A stretch of 6,776 bases of DNA, from assembly GCA_002839245.1 (NCBI GenBank), contig PGXR01000016.1:20205-26980 (forward strand), given 5' to 3'. Origin of the DNA: Spirochaetae bacterium HGW-Spirochaetae-7 (lineage in GTDB: Bacteria > Spirochaetota > Spirochaetia > Treponematales > UBA12059). The position numbers and the translations under genes were made by a program. Shown piece by piece: positions 1 through 5,514 of this stretch (the first letter of the stretch is position 1; each line of letters opens with the position of its first letter). Under the pieces are notes generated by a model. That model ran no database searches. It was not told where the DNA came from and worked only from the letters and a program-made list of their open reading frames with translations.

Positions 1-478
1 TCATCGTGACGCCCGAATCCTGGAGCGCCCCGCCGTAGACCCACGGGAGTCCAAGTTTCAGGCACGCATCGTTGACGACATAGCGTACTTCGAAGTTGTC
101 GGAACCGTCCACTACGACATCGACGCCGCCCAGCAGCCGCACCGCGCTCCCCCCGTTCACGTCGGCGACGACGGGCTCGATGACGATGCCGGAATTGACG
201 GCGCAGAGTCTGGACGCGGCGGCCTCGGCCTTGGGCAGTCCCGCGCGCGCGTCATCCTCGGTGAACACGCTCTGCCTCTGTAGGTTGCTCAGTTCGACGT
301 AGTCACGGTCGATGAGCCTCAGGCGTCCGACGCCTGCCCGGGCGAGGCAATTGGCTATGACCGTGCCAAGCGCGCCGATGCCGACGACCGCGATGCTCGA
401 GGCCGCGAGCCGTTCCTGTCCGGCCGCGCCTATCTTCGAGTACGCGGTCTGCCTGGAATACCTGTCGTCCACGCTCAT
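1..478 (-). CDS. ThiF/MoeB/HesA-family sulfur-carrier adenylyltransferase (partial, C-terminus off the window)
   Basis: This E1-like enzyme family activates the C-terminal Gly-Gly of a small ubiquitin-like sulfur carrier (ThiS, MoaD or similar) with ATP, so that sulfur can be loaded for thiamine, molybdopterin or related synthesis. The visible 159 residues start MSVDDRYSRQ, the usual family opening. Next come the nucleotide-binding loop GIGALG (33-38), LIDRDYVELSNLQRQ (55-69) with the conserved Asp and Arg, PKAEAA (82-87), and DGSDNFEVR (124-132) with the family's catalytic-type Asp. The ATG at 476-478 has GGAGGG six bases upstream, one base after the stop of the desulfurase-like gene, so the two are probably translated together. 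The C-terminal part, where zinc cysteines would lie, is outside the window, so ThiF, MoeB and HesA-like cannot be separated. The neighbouring desulfurase supports a sulfur-transfer role. The family call is firm; the substrate is not known. Confidence 0.9.
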   Translation of the reverse strand, partial: MSVDDRYSRQTAYSKIGAAGQERLAASSIAVVGIGALGTVIANCLARAGVGRLRLIDRDYVELSNLQRQSVFTEDDARAGLPKAEAAASRLCAVNSGIVIEPVVADVNGGSAVRLLGGVDVVVDGSDNFEVRYVVNDACLKLGLPWVYGGALQDSGVTM

Positions 479-491
479 CGATATCCCTCCG

Positions 492-1634
492 TCAAGTTTG
501 AGCCGCCATGGCGCGAATGGCATTGACGCACGCATCGATTTCTTCGTCCGACGTGAACGCGCCTGGGCTCAGCCGCAAGGCTCCGGTTTCAAGCGTTCCG
601 AGCGATTCGTGCGCGTCCGGAGCGCAGTGCAGGCCGGCCCGAGAAGCTATGCCGAAGGAATCGTCGAGGATGGCGGCCGCGTCGGCCGGGTCGATTCCGG
701 CGATCGAAATGGTGACGACCGAGGCACGAGGCGAACCCGGCGACGGCCCGTACACCGTGACTCCAGGTACCCGCGACAAGCCGTCAGCCAGGCGAGCGCA
801 GAGTCCCGCCTCGACCTGCCCGATGGCTTCGACCCCGCGCTCGAGGACAAAGCGAGCGGCGGCTCCAAGCCCCGCTATCCCTGGCGTATTCGGCGTGCCG
901 CTCTCGAATCTGTCGGGCATCCTATCGGGTTGTTCGAGCGACCGCGATTCGCTGCCGGTGCCGCCTTCTATGACAGTTGACAAGGCTACCGAAGGCGAGA
1001 CGTAGAGGCCGCCGGTACCCTGCGGCCCCAGGAGCCCCTTGTGGCCGGGGAAGGCGAGCATGTCGATGCACATGGCTTCGACGTCGATGGGGATGCTGCC
1101 CGCGCTCTGGGCCGCGTCGACAAGGAAGACAATACCGCGCCCGCGGCACAACGCGCCAATTTCCGAGATAGGGCTGATTGCACCCGAGACGTTGGAAGCG
1201 TGGCAGGTGACTACGAGCCTGGTATCGGGGCGGATTGCCGCGCGGACCGCGTCGGGATCGAGGCCCGTCGAAGGCGAGGAGGGGACCCTGGAGACAAGGA
1301 AACCGCGCCGTTCGAGGGTGTGCAAGGGGCGGGCCACCGCGTTGTGCTCCATTGACCCGCAGATGACATGGTCTCCGGGCTTGAGACAGCCTTTCAGCGC
1401 TATGTTGATGGCCCAGGTCGCGTTGAGCGTGAAGGCAATCCGGTCCGGATCGACGATGCCGAAAAGTGACGCCAGTGCATCACGCGCACCGCGGATTTCC
1501 CGTGCCGCGTTCAGCGCAAGGCGGTGGCCTGAACGGCCCGGATTGCCCCCCGATTCGCGCATGACCTTCGCTACCGCATCGTAGACAGATTCCGGTTTCG
1601 GCCAGCTCGTGGCCGCGTTGTCGAGGTATATCAC
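492..1634 (-). CDS. Cysteine desulfurase-like class V aminotransferase (SufS/Csd-related)
   Basis: A PLP enzyme of 380 residues that probably takes sulfur from cysteine, giving alanine and an enzyme persulfide. It opens with YLDNAATSWPKP, as is usual in this subfamily. Visible sites are EHNA (96-99) with the histidine that stacks on PLP, VDAAQ (172-176) with the PLP-binding Asp, GHKGLLGPQGTGGLY (197-211) with the PLP lysine K199, and RAGLHCAP (332-339) with C337 at the usual catalytic-cysteine position. The start is GTG at 1632-1634, because GGAGG lies six bases upstream (1641-1645) and the conserved N-terminus begins there. An upstream in-frame GTG at 1659-1661 would add nine residues that do not look like the family. 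It follows luxS by 51 bases and precedes the ThiF-like gene by 13, so its sulfur may feed that enzyme's carrier or the TtcA-like enzyme nearby. It resembles the short 'cysteine desulfurase family protein' group rather than classical IscS, so activity is inferred. Confidence 0.9.
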   Translation of the reverse strand: MIYLDNAATSWPKPESVYDAVAKVMRESGGNPGRSGHRLALNAAREIRGARDALASLFGIVDPDRIAFTLNATWAINIALKGCLKPGDHVICGSMEHNAVARPLHTLERRGFLVSRVPSSPSTGLDPDAVRAAIRPDTRLVVTCHASNVSGAISPISEIGALCRGRGIVFLVDAAQSAGSIPIDVEAMCIDMLAFPGHKGLLGPQGTGGLYVSPSVALSTVIEGGTGSESRSLEQPDRMPDRFESGTPNTPGIAGLGAAARFVLERGVEAIGQVEAGLCARLADGLSRVPGVTVYGPSPGSPRASVVTISIAGIDPADAAAILDDSFGIASRAGLHCAPDAHESLGTLETGALRLSPGAFTSDEEIDACVNAIRAMAAQT

Positions 1635-1652
1635 GGCACGCCTCCGGCTGAG

Positions 1653-1658
1653 ATTATA
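1653..1658 (-). promoter_or_regulatory. Possible -10 box upstream of the desulfurase-like gene
   Basis: A perfect TATAAT lies on the minus strand 18 bases before the GTG start. No good -35 box is found 16-18 bases upstream. A transcript from here would have a leader of only about 11 bases, with GGAGG almost at its 5' end. It could be a weak internal promoter in the operon or chance. Confidence 0.25.
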
Positions 1659-1659
1659 C

Positions 1660-1696
1660 ACGACCGGAGCGGATGGGGCACGTTGTTATCGGTCGT
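1660..1696 (-). repeat. Inverted repeat spanning the luxS stop codon
   Basis: A 7-base inverted repeat (ACGACCG at 1660-1666, CGGTCGT at 1690-1696) encloses 23 bases. In the minus-strand RNA the stem begins in the last luxS codons and closes just before the TATAAT. A G-U pair and one more pair could extend it. No U-run follows, so it is a poor intrinsic terminator. It may slow 3' decay or separate expression of luxS from the genes after it. Confidence 0.3.
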
Positions 1697-2150
1697 ATGG
1701 CAGCATGGCTTCTGTATAGCCTTCGAGAACCGGGGCGTACACCGCGGCCTCGGCCCTTGCCGCCCCCAGGTCATGCTCGCGCCAGTTTCCGCATTCGGCC
1801 TCGGAGGCGCCGGGGAGGGGGCCGTCATAGTTTGCCAGAAACTCGAAGGCTCCGCGTACCAGGGCTATCGCGTCGGCGTTTGAAATGCCGCGTGTCAGGA
1901 GGTAGAATCCCGTACGGCAGCCCATCGGCCCGAAGTACAGGACCCCGTCAGCGAGAGCCGAGCTACGGAGGAACGTAGCGACGAGGTGCTCGATGCTGTG
2001 GATCGCGGCGTTGGATATTACCGCCTCGGCGTTCGGCAGCTTCATCCTGATATCCCAGGTGACGATGTCGCCGTCTATCCTGGATACGTACATGCCACGT
2101 TTCAGCCTCGTATGGTCCACCTGAAAGCTGGCAATTTTCCGTAGCTCCAT
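1686..2150 (-). CDS. luxS: S-ribosylhomocysteine lyase LuxS
   Basis: LuxS splits S-ribosylhomocysteine into homocysteine and DPD, the precursor of autoinducer-2. It is a cytosolic metal enzyme of the activated methyl cycle. The 154 residues are the normal family length. The metal site is complete: HSIEH (51-55) gives H51 and H55 with the catalytic Glu E54, and C120 in ECGNW is the third ligand. The catalytic cysteine is C78 in MGCRTGFY (76-83). The N-terminal FQVDHTRLKRG (9-19) is also typical. The ATG has a strong AAGGAGG six bases upstream (2157-2163). It lies between cysK and the desulfurase-like gene on one strand. Its product homocysteine could re-enter cysteine synthesis, although no cystathionine lyase and no Pfs nucleosidase is present in the window. 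Signalling by AI-2 cannot be judged from sequence. Confidence 0.97.
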   Translation of the reverse strand: MELRKIASFQVDHTRLKRGMYVSRIDGDIVTWDIRMKLPNAEAVISNAAIHSIEHLVATFLRSSALADGVLYFGPMGCRTGFYLLTRGISNADAIALVRGAFEFLANYDGPLPGASEAECGNWREHDLGAARAEAAVYAPVLEGYTEAMLPYDR

Positions 2151-2166
2151 CTCGATCCTCCTTTAG

Positions 2167-2197
2167 GCCGGACGGGCGGCCTCCGCCATCGTCCGGC
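2167..2197 (-). promoter_or_regulatory. Strong GC-rich hairpin between cysK and luxS
   Basis: GCCGGACG (2167-2174) pairs with CGTCCGGC (2190-2197), and inside it GGCGG (2175-2179) pairs with CCGCC (2183-2187), giving 13 base pairs with a 2-base bulge and a 3-base loop. In the minus-strand RNA it ends three bases before the luxS SD sequence. No U-run follows on either strand, so it is not a standard terminator. A role in RNA processing, in stabilising the rrf2-cysK part or in tuning luxS translation is inferred. Confidence 0.55.
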
Positions 2198-2211
2198 ATG
2201 TCCAGTATAGG

Positions 2212-3150
2212 CTATTTCGGGGTGTCCGGGTTCTCGAAGAGCCAGGTGGACAGGTAGCGCTCGCCTGAGTCGGGGAGTATGACGACGATGGTCTTCCCGG
2301 CGCTTTCGGGGCGCCTGGCTACCTCGATGGCGGCCCACAGCGCCGCGCCAGACGATATTCCGATGAGTATGCCTTCCTCTTTCGCCAGCCGCCTTGCCGT
2401 CGCGCCTGCATCCTCGTGCGTCGTCTGTATGACTTCGTCGACGAGCTTGGGATCGTAGATGCCCGGTATGAAGCCCGCTCCTATGCCCTGGATCTTGTGC
2501 GGTCCGGGCTGACCGCCTGAAAGCACCGGAGATGCGACCGGCTCGACAGCTATCGCCTTGAAGGCGGGCTTGCGGGATTTGATAGTGCTCGAGATGCCTG
2601 AGACCGTGCCGCCCGTCCCGACGCCGGAAACAAGGATGTCGACCTTACCGTCGGTGTCGCTCCAGATTTCCTCGGCCGTCGTCCGCCTGTGGACCTCGGG
2701 ATTGGCCGGATTGTCGAACTGCATCGGCATGAAGGAGCCGGGCATCGATGCGACGAGTTCCTGGGCCTTGGCTATCGCGCCTTTCATGCCCTTGGGGCCC
2801 TCGGTCAGTACGAGTTCTGCACCGTAGGCTGCGAGCAGTTTCCGCCGCTCGATGCTCATCGTCTCGGGCATCGTCAGGATGATGTGGTAGCCCTTGGCAG
2901 CGGCTACGGCGGCAAGCGCAACTCCGGTATTTCCCGAAGTCGGTTCGATGATGACGGTTCCCTTCTTGAGGGTACCGCTTTTTTCGGCTGCCTCGACCAT
3001 AGCCAGGCCTATGCGGTCCTTGACGCTAGAAAACGGGTTGAAGGATTCCAGCTTGGCGAGGACGATGGCGCCTGGCGCCGCGCCTTCAGCCTTGACCCGG
3101 ACGAGTGGAGTGTTTCCTATGAGGTCTGTAATTTTCTCGGCGTACTTCAT
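2212..3150 (-). CDS. cysK: Cysteine synthase A (O-acetylserine sulfhydrylase)
   Basis: This PLP enzyme makes cysteine from O-acetylserine and sulfide in the cytosol. All family landmarks are present in its 312 residues: IGNTPLV (11-17); FNPFSSVKDR (37-46), where K44 binds PLP; the substrate loop PTSGNTG (70-76); the phosphate-binding GVGTGGTVSG (176-185); GIGAGFIP (222-229); ISSGAA (265-270), where a Ser contacts the pyridine nitrogen; and LPDSGERYLST (292-302). The ATG is preceded by GGAG with six bases between. That SD overlaps the stop of the Rrf2 gene, nine bases away, so the two are probably translationally coupled. A cystathionine beta-synthase-like activity, as in Bacillus MccA, cannot be excluded because such enzymes look alike and luxS follows. 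The canonical SVKDR and ERYLST motifs favour CysK. As the second gene of the operon it should be under control of the regulator ahead of it. Confidence 0.95.
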   Translation of the reverse strand: MKYAEKITDLIGNTPLVRVKAEGAAPGAIVLAKLESFNPFSSVKDRIGLAMVEAAEKSGTLKKGTVIIEPTSGNTGVALAAVAAAKGYHIILTMPETMSIERRKLLAAYGAELVLTEGPKGMKGAIAKAQELVASMPGSFMPMQFDNPANPEVHRRTTAEEIWSDTDGKVDILVSGVGTGGTVSGISSTIKSRKPAFKAIAVEPVASPVLSGGQPGPHKIQGIGAGFIPGIYDPKLVDEVIQTTHEDAGATARRLAKEEGILIGISSGAALWAAIEVARRPESAGKTIVVILPDSGERYLSTWLFENPDTPK

Positions 3151-3159
3151 TGTCTTCTC

Positions 3160-3582
3160 CTATATCGTGTAGTCTAGTACCGCTCGCGCGGCATCCGCGA
3201 GGCTGACGCCGCGCAGGTAGTTCTTGATTGCCGTATCGAGTCCCGACCATACCGGCAGGGTCCTGCAGTCTCCCGAACGCTTGCAGACGCTCGGGTCAGC
3301 CGTACACTCGAGGAGGGACGATTGTCCCTCCAGAGCCTCCACTACTCTCAGCATGTCGATGTCTTCAGGACGGCGGGCTAGTTCGTATCCGCCTTTTGAC
3401 CCGCGCTCGGAGCGAAGGATGCCGGCCGCCTTGAGCGGGGCTACAAGCTTCGACAGATACATCTCGGGGATGTCCTGGCTTCTCGCCACGCTCCCCAGGT
3501 CGACAGGGCCATTTTCTCCATGCTCTGCCAGCTCGACGAGCAACCTGAGACCGTACCGTGACCGTGTCGTTATCAAGCTCAT
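3160..3582 (-). CDS. Rrf2-family (IscR/CymR-like) transcriptional regulator with three-cysteine motif
   Basis: A 140-residue DNA-binding protein, normal Rrf2 length. The N-terminal winged helix (about 1-75) contains the typical RSRYGLRLLVELA (7-19), the recognition region MYLSKLVAPLKAAGIL (41-56) and the wing GSKGGYELAR (61-70). The signature cysteines are C93, C100 and C106 within ECTADPSVCKRSGDCR (92-107), the place where IscR, NsrR and RsrR hold an Fe-S cluster. It may therefore sense iron-sulfur or sulfur status. The ATG at 3580-3582 is preferred because AAAGGA lies six bases upstream and the conserved N-terminus begins there; 34 upstream in-frame residues do not fit. The gene heads the cysK operon and is transcribed divergently from the DUF4395 gene, so it probably regulates both and itself. 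The last residue is Ile (DYTI), as in CysE and other CysK-binding tails. The effector is unknown. Confidence 0.92.
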   Translation of the reverse strand: MSLITTRSRYGLRLLVELAEHGENGPVDLGSVARSQDIPEMYLSKLVAPLKAAGILRSERGSKGGYELARRPEDIDMLRVVEALEGQSSLLECTADPSVCKRSGDCRTLPVWSGLDTAIKNYLRGVSLADAARAVLDYTI

Positions 3583-3650
3583 ATTCCATCCTTTGCGGCG
3601 TATTGTGATATGGAGGACTTGCCAATTCCGTCCGGACTTCCATTCTTCCC

Positions 3651-3680
3651 TTGACGATCGCTGTCTGCACTTGATACTAT
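3651..3680 (+). promoter_or_regulatory. Probable promoter of the DUF4395-thioredoxin pair
   Basis: The -35 box is TTGACG (3651-3656). The -10 is either GATACT (3673-3678, 16-base spacer) or TACTAT (3675-3680, 18-base spacer). Transcription would start near 3685, leaving a leader of about 36 bases before the ATG at 3722. The -10 overlaps the -10 of the opposing regulator promoter, so the two cannot easily be occupied together. Confidence 0.45.
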
Positions 3681-3703
3681 ACAATAAAGACCCAATAAGT
3701 CAA
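3676..3703 (-). promoter_or_regulatory. Promoter of the rrf2-cysK-luxS operon
   Basis: On the minus strand TTGACT (3698-3703) and TATAGT (3676-3681) are 16 bases apart, each matching the sigma-70 consensus at five of six positions. The start site would be near 3669, leaving a leader of about 87 bases before the regulator ATG at 3582. No T-box or other known riboswitch core was recognised in that leader. Confidence 0.6.
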
Positions 3704-3708
3704 CTATA
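3676..3708. promoter_or_regulatory. Candidate Rrf2 operator made of nested direct repeats
   Basis: ACTATA occurs at 3676-3681 and 3703-3708, and between them CAATAA occurs at 3682-3687 and 3693-3698, 11 bases apart, or one helical turn. The block covers both promoter elements of the operon promoter and the start region of the opposite promoter. That is where an autoregulating Rrf2 protein would be expected to bind. It does not match the IscR type 1 or type 2 palindromes as I know them, so assignment as operator rests on position. Confidence 0.35.
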
Positions 3709-3721
3709 TCTGGAGGATACA

Positions 3722-4219
3722 ATGAGCGCTTCCTTGGGACCCGTCGATCATGCTGCCTTGAAGGCAAACCAACTCGTGATCATCGCGCTTTCCGCCGCTG
3801 CTTTTATTTTCGACGTGCCGCTTCTGGCGCTATTCGTCGGTATTGTCATGAGCCTTGGCACCTTTTTCGGTAAACCCGGATTCCTGAAGGTATACAGCTC
3901 CATCCTGAGGCCACTCGGACTCATAAGGCCAGACATCTTCCAGGACAATCCTGAACCGCACAGGTTCGCGCAGGGTTTTGGCGCGGTCGTCCTCCTTGGA
4001 GCGTCCGCTGCGTTATTTGCCGGCCTTCACGCCCTCGGATGGGCGCTTCTCTGGTTGGTGATTGTGCTCGCTTCCCTCAATGCCTTTGCCGGGTTCTGTG
4101 CAGGTTGTTTCGTCTATTACCAGTTGGCACGACTGGGCGCTCCTGGCTTCGCCAAGAGGCCCCCCGAGGGCACCTTCCCGGGTTTCAAGCCAAAGGCACA
4201 CCATGAAGCAGACGCATAA
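3722..4219 (+). CDS. DUF4395 family membrane protein with CxxC motif
   Basis: A 165-residue inner-membrane protein of unknown function. Hydrophobic segments lie at about 18-30, 33-49, 86-103 and 107-129, consistent with a small four-helix protein. The loop between the second and third holds NPEPHRFAQGFG (76-87), whose P-x-RFAQ core is typical of the family. The last helix carries FCAGCF (125-130), a CxxC pair (C126, C129) that could take part in dithiol exchange. The start is well set by GGAGG (3712-3716) five bases before the ATG. A thioredoxin-like gene follows after 30 bases on the same strand. DUF4395 proteins are known to occur beside thioredoxins, so a membrane thiol-redox pair is a reasonable inference. 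The gene is divergent from the sulfur operon and may share its regulator. The precise reaction and partner are not known. Confidence 0.85.
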   Translation: MSASLGPVDHAALKANQLVIIALSAAAFIFDVPLLALFVGIVMSLGTFFGKPGFLKVYSSILRPLGLIRPDIFQDNPEPHRFAQGFGAVVLLGASAALFAGLHALGWALLWLVIVLASLNAFAGFCAGCFVYYQLARLGAPGFAKRPPEGTFPGFKPKAHHEADA

Positions 4220-4229
4220 GGAGAATCTG

Positions 4230-4256
4230 ATGTCGGCCAGGAGCCTCCCGTGCTGA
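4230..4256 (+). other. Tiny ORF (MSARSLPC) at the DUF4395/thioredoxin junction
   Basis: ATG at 4230 has AAGGAG (4218-4223) with six bases between, the best ribosome binding site at this junction, yet the frame stops after eight codons, the last being Cys (TGC). It overlaps the thioredoxin GTG start at 4250 in another frame. A second in-frame ATG at 4203 would give 17 residues. It could be a coupling or leader peptide, or the true N-terminus of the thioredoxin gene separated by a one-base frameshift. Nothing else supports a separate function. Confidence 0.3.
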
Positions 4257-4681
4257 CCGGAGCCGTTCTCCGGCTGGCGATGGCCGTGTTGATTGCGTCG
4301 GGCGCATGGGTGCTTTGGAAGATGCTTGGCAGCTCCATGGTTGCAAGGGCAGGCACGCTGGAAAATAGCGCGGCAGGCGTGCCATCGACTGGATTCGTCA
4401 AAGGAAAGCCAGGCCTGATCGTATTCGGATCTACCGCTTGTGCCGCCTGTGTTCATGTCCAGAATCCAGCGGCCCAGAGGCTGGAGGCTGCCATGGGTGG
4501 GACCATACAAGTCGTGCATGTCGATGTAGACGATCAGCCATCCATGGCTGGACGTTTCGGCATCATGAGTCTGCCGACTGTATTCATCCTCGATGCGACC
4601 GCTACTGTTCGTCGTGTCAACCACGGACTTGTTTCGCACGATGAACTCAAGAGGCAGCTTTCCCCATACCTTGCCCCTTAG
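4250..4681 (+). CDS. Membrane-anchored thioredoxin-like protein (CAAC active site)
   Basis: Residues 5-23 form one hydrophobic segment, which should anchor the protein in the membrane with the thioredoxin fold outside the cytoplasm. The fold is seen as GLIVFGSTACAACVHVQNPA (55-74), with the redox pair C64 and C67; QVVHVDVDD (87-95) as the next strand; and MSLPTVFILD (106-115), with the cis-proline P109. CAAC replaces the CGPC of classical thioredoxin, which usually shifts the redox potential. The total is 143 residues. The start chosen is GTG at 4250 with AGGAG (4239-4243) six bases upstream; the frame has no earlier usual start before the DUF4395 stop. It probably works with the DUF4395 protein encoded just upstream. 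Whether it reduces or oxidises substrates is not known. The N-terminus is uncertain because of the overlapping small ORF. Confidence 0.87.
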   Translation: MLTGAVLRLAMAVLIASGAWVLWKMLGSSMVARAGTLENSAAGVPSTGFVKGKPGLIVFGSTACAACVHVQNPAAQRLEAAMGGTIQVVHVDVDDQPSMAGRFGIMSLPTVFILDATATVRRVNHGLVSHDELKRQLSPYLAP

Positions 4682-4686
4682 CCTGT

Positions 4687-4702
4687 CCGATCAGGTGATC
4701 GG
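4687..4702. terminator. Hairpin between convergent genes
   Basis: CCGATC (4687-4692) and GATCGG (4697-4702) form a 6-base-pair stem with a 4-base loop in the 31-base gap between the thioredoxin stop and the TtcA-like stop. Position suits a bidirectional terminator, but neither strand has a T-run after the stem, so efficiency would be low. Confidence 0.3.
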
Positions 4703-4712
4703 CCTGAATTGG

Positions 4713-5447
4713 TCAAGTATGCCGGAGCGGACCAGGCAGGTATCCGGCCTTGATATTCGACATGGACTCGAAGATGTTCCGTTTTGCCGCGCTCGATCCG
4801 CCGGTCAGGCCAGCGATGTCCAATCGGACGCTCCTGCGTTTGGACGATGCGCCGTAGGGGCAGGTACATGCGGCGGAACGGAAGCCCTTGTGCTCGGCGA
4901 ACGCGATGATCTGCTTCTCCTCGCATAAGGCGAGCGGACGGATCAAGGAAATCGGATACTTGTCATATGCTAGCACGGGGAGCATCCCGGACAGCTCGCC
5001 CTTGAGCATCATGTTCATCAAGAACGTCTCTACAATGTCGTCCAGGTGATGGCCAAGCGCTATCTTGTTGAAGCCCTCCCTCTGGGCATACCTGAGAAGT
5101 TCGGTGCGCCTTTGGGTTGAGCACCAGTAACAGTTCATCGACTTTCCTGGTTTGAGCCGCCCGATCACCGGAACGAACACCGACTCGTACGGTACGTTCC
5201 AGGACTCCAGGAGCGATACGAGCGTCGTTTTCTTGCAGCATGCGCAGAAGTCCGTGGCGATGTGCACGGCCTTGATCTCGAATCTCGCGGGCCACCAGCG
5301 TCGCTTCATGGACAGGTCGTATGCGAGCGTAGTTGAATCCTTGCCGCCGGAAACCGCAATCAGTATCCGGTCGTTCTCCTCAATCATGGAGTAGCGGCGA
5401 AGGGCAACCTCGATGAGTTTGGCTACCGTAGCTTCAGGATCCTTCAT
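4713..5447 (-). CDS. TtcA-like PP-loop tRNA thiolation enzyme
   Basis: A 244-residue ATP pyrophosphatase. The family adenylates a tRNA base and then inserts sulfur with the help of a 4Fe-4S cluster; E. coli TtcA makes 2-thiocytidine at position 32. The PP-loop is SGGKDS (33-38). NCYWCSTQRR (105-114) gives the CxxC cysteines C106 and C109, GHHLDD (132-137) is the second conserved motif, and C196 in TCPYG matches the third TtcA cluster ligand. An extra DFCACCKK (66-73) with three more cysteines is not part of the classical TtcA pattern. ATG 5447 is chosen because a GGAGG/GGAAG stretch precedes it; an ATG at 5474 would add nine residues but has no SD. It is convergent with the thioredoxin gene and may receive sulfur from the desulfurase-like protein. 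TilS is less likely because of the CxxC. The exact tRNA position is unproven. Confidence 0.85.
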   Translation of the reverse strand: MKDPEATVAKLIEVALRRYSMIEENDRILIAVSGGKDSTTLAYDLSMKRRWWPARFEIKAVHIATDFCACCKKTTLVSLLESWNVPYESVFVPVIGRLKPGKSMNCYWCSTQRRTELLRYAQREGFNKIALGHHLDDIVETFLMNMMLKGELSGMLPVLAYDKYPISLIRPLALCEEKQIIAFAEHKGFRSAACTCPYGASSKRRSVRLDIAGLTGGSSAAKRNIFESMSNIKAGYLPGPLRHT

Positions 5448-5485
5448 CGTGTCTTCCGCCTCCGCGTTCGTCATGGAAAATAACT

Positions 5486-5514
5486 ATTAGTTCATCGAAG
5501 CTTGCATCTTTCAA
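5486..5514 (-). promoter_or_regulatory. Probable promoter of the TtcA-like gene, inside a repeat arm
   Basis: On the minus strand TTGAAA (5509-5514) and ACTAAT (5486-5491) are 17 bases apart, matching the consensus at five and four positions. Transcription would begin near 5479, giving a leader of about 30 bases to the ATG at 5447. The spacer lies within the left arm of the 22-base inverted repeat, and both boxes straddle its edges. Confidence 0.4.

Noticed and set aside
312..1584. Long plus-strand open frames opposite the desulfurase and ThiF-like genes
   Set aside because: They lie opposite well-conserved enzymes, have Arg/Pro/Ser-rich products without recognisable domains, and lack good ribosome binding sites. 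GC-rich DNA creates such frames.
1635..1661. GTG at 1659-1661 as start of the desulfurase-like gene
   Set aside because: It adds nine residues absent from the family pattern and overlaps the TATAAT; the GTG at 1634 has GGAGG six bases upstream.
3583..3669. T-box or SAM-type riboswitch in the leader of the cysteine operon
   Set aside because: The leader is about 87 bases and shows no T-box core, no K-turn and no recognisable SAM aptamer.
3583..3684. 34-residue N-terminal extension of the Rrf2 regulator
   Set aside because: The added residues do not fit the family and would overlap the promoter; the ATG at 3582 has an SD and the conserved start.
3224..3721. Long N-terminal extension of the DUF4395 frame
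   Set aside because: It runs antisense through the regulator gene, and GGAGG just before ATG 3722 marks the true start.
4713..5447. tRNA lysidine synthetase TilS
   Set aside because: The CxxC pair and third cysteine fit TtcA, and the C-terminal TilS domains are missing.
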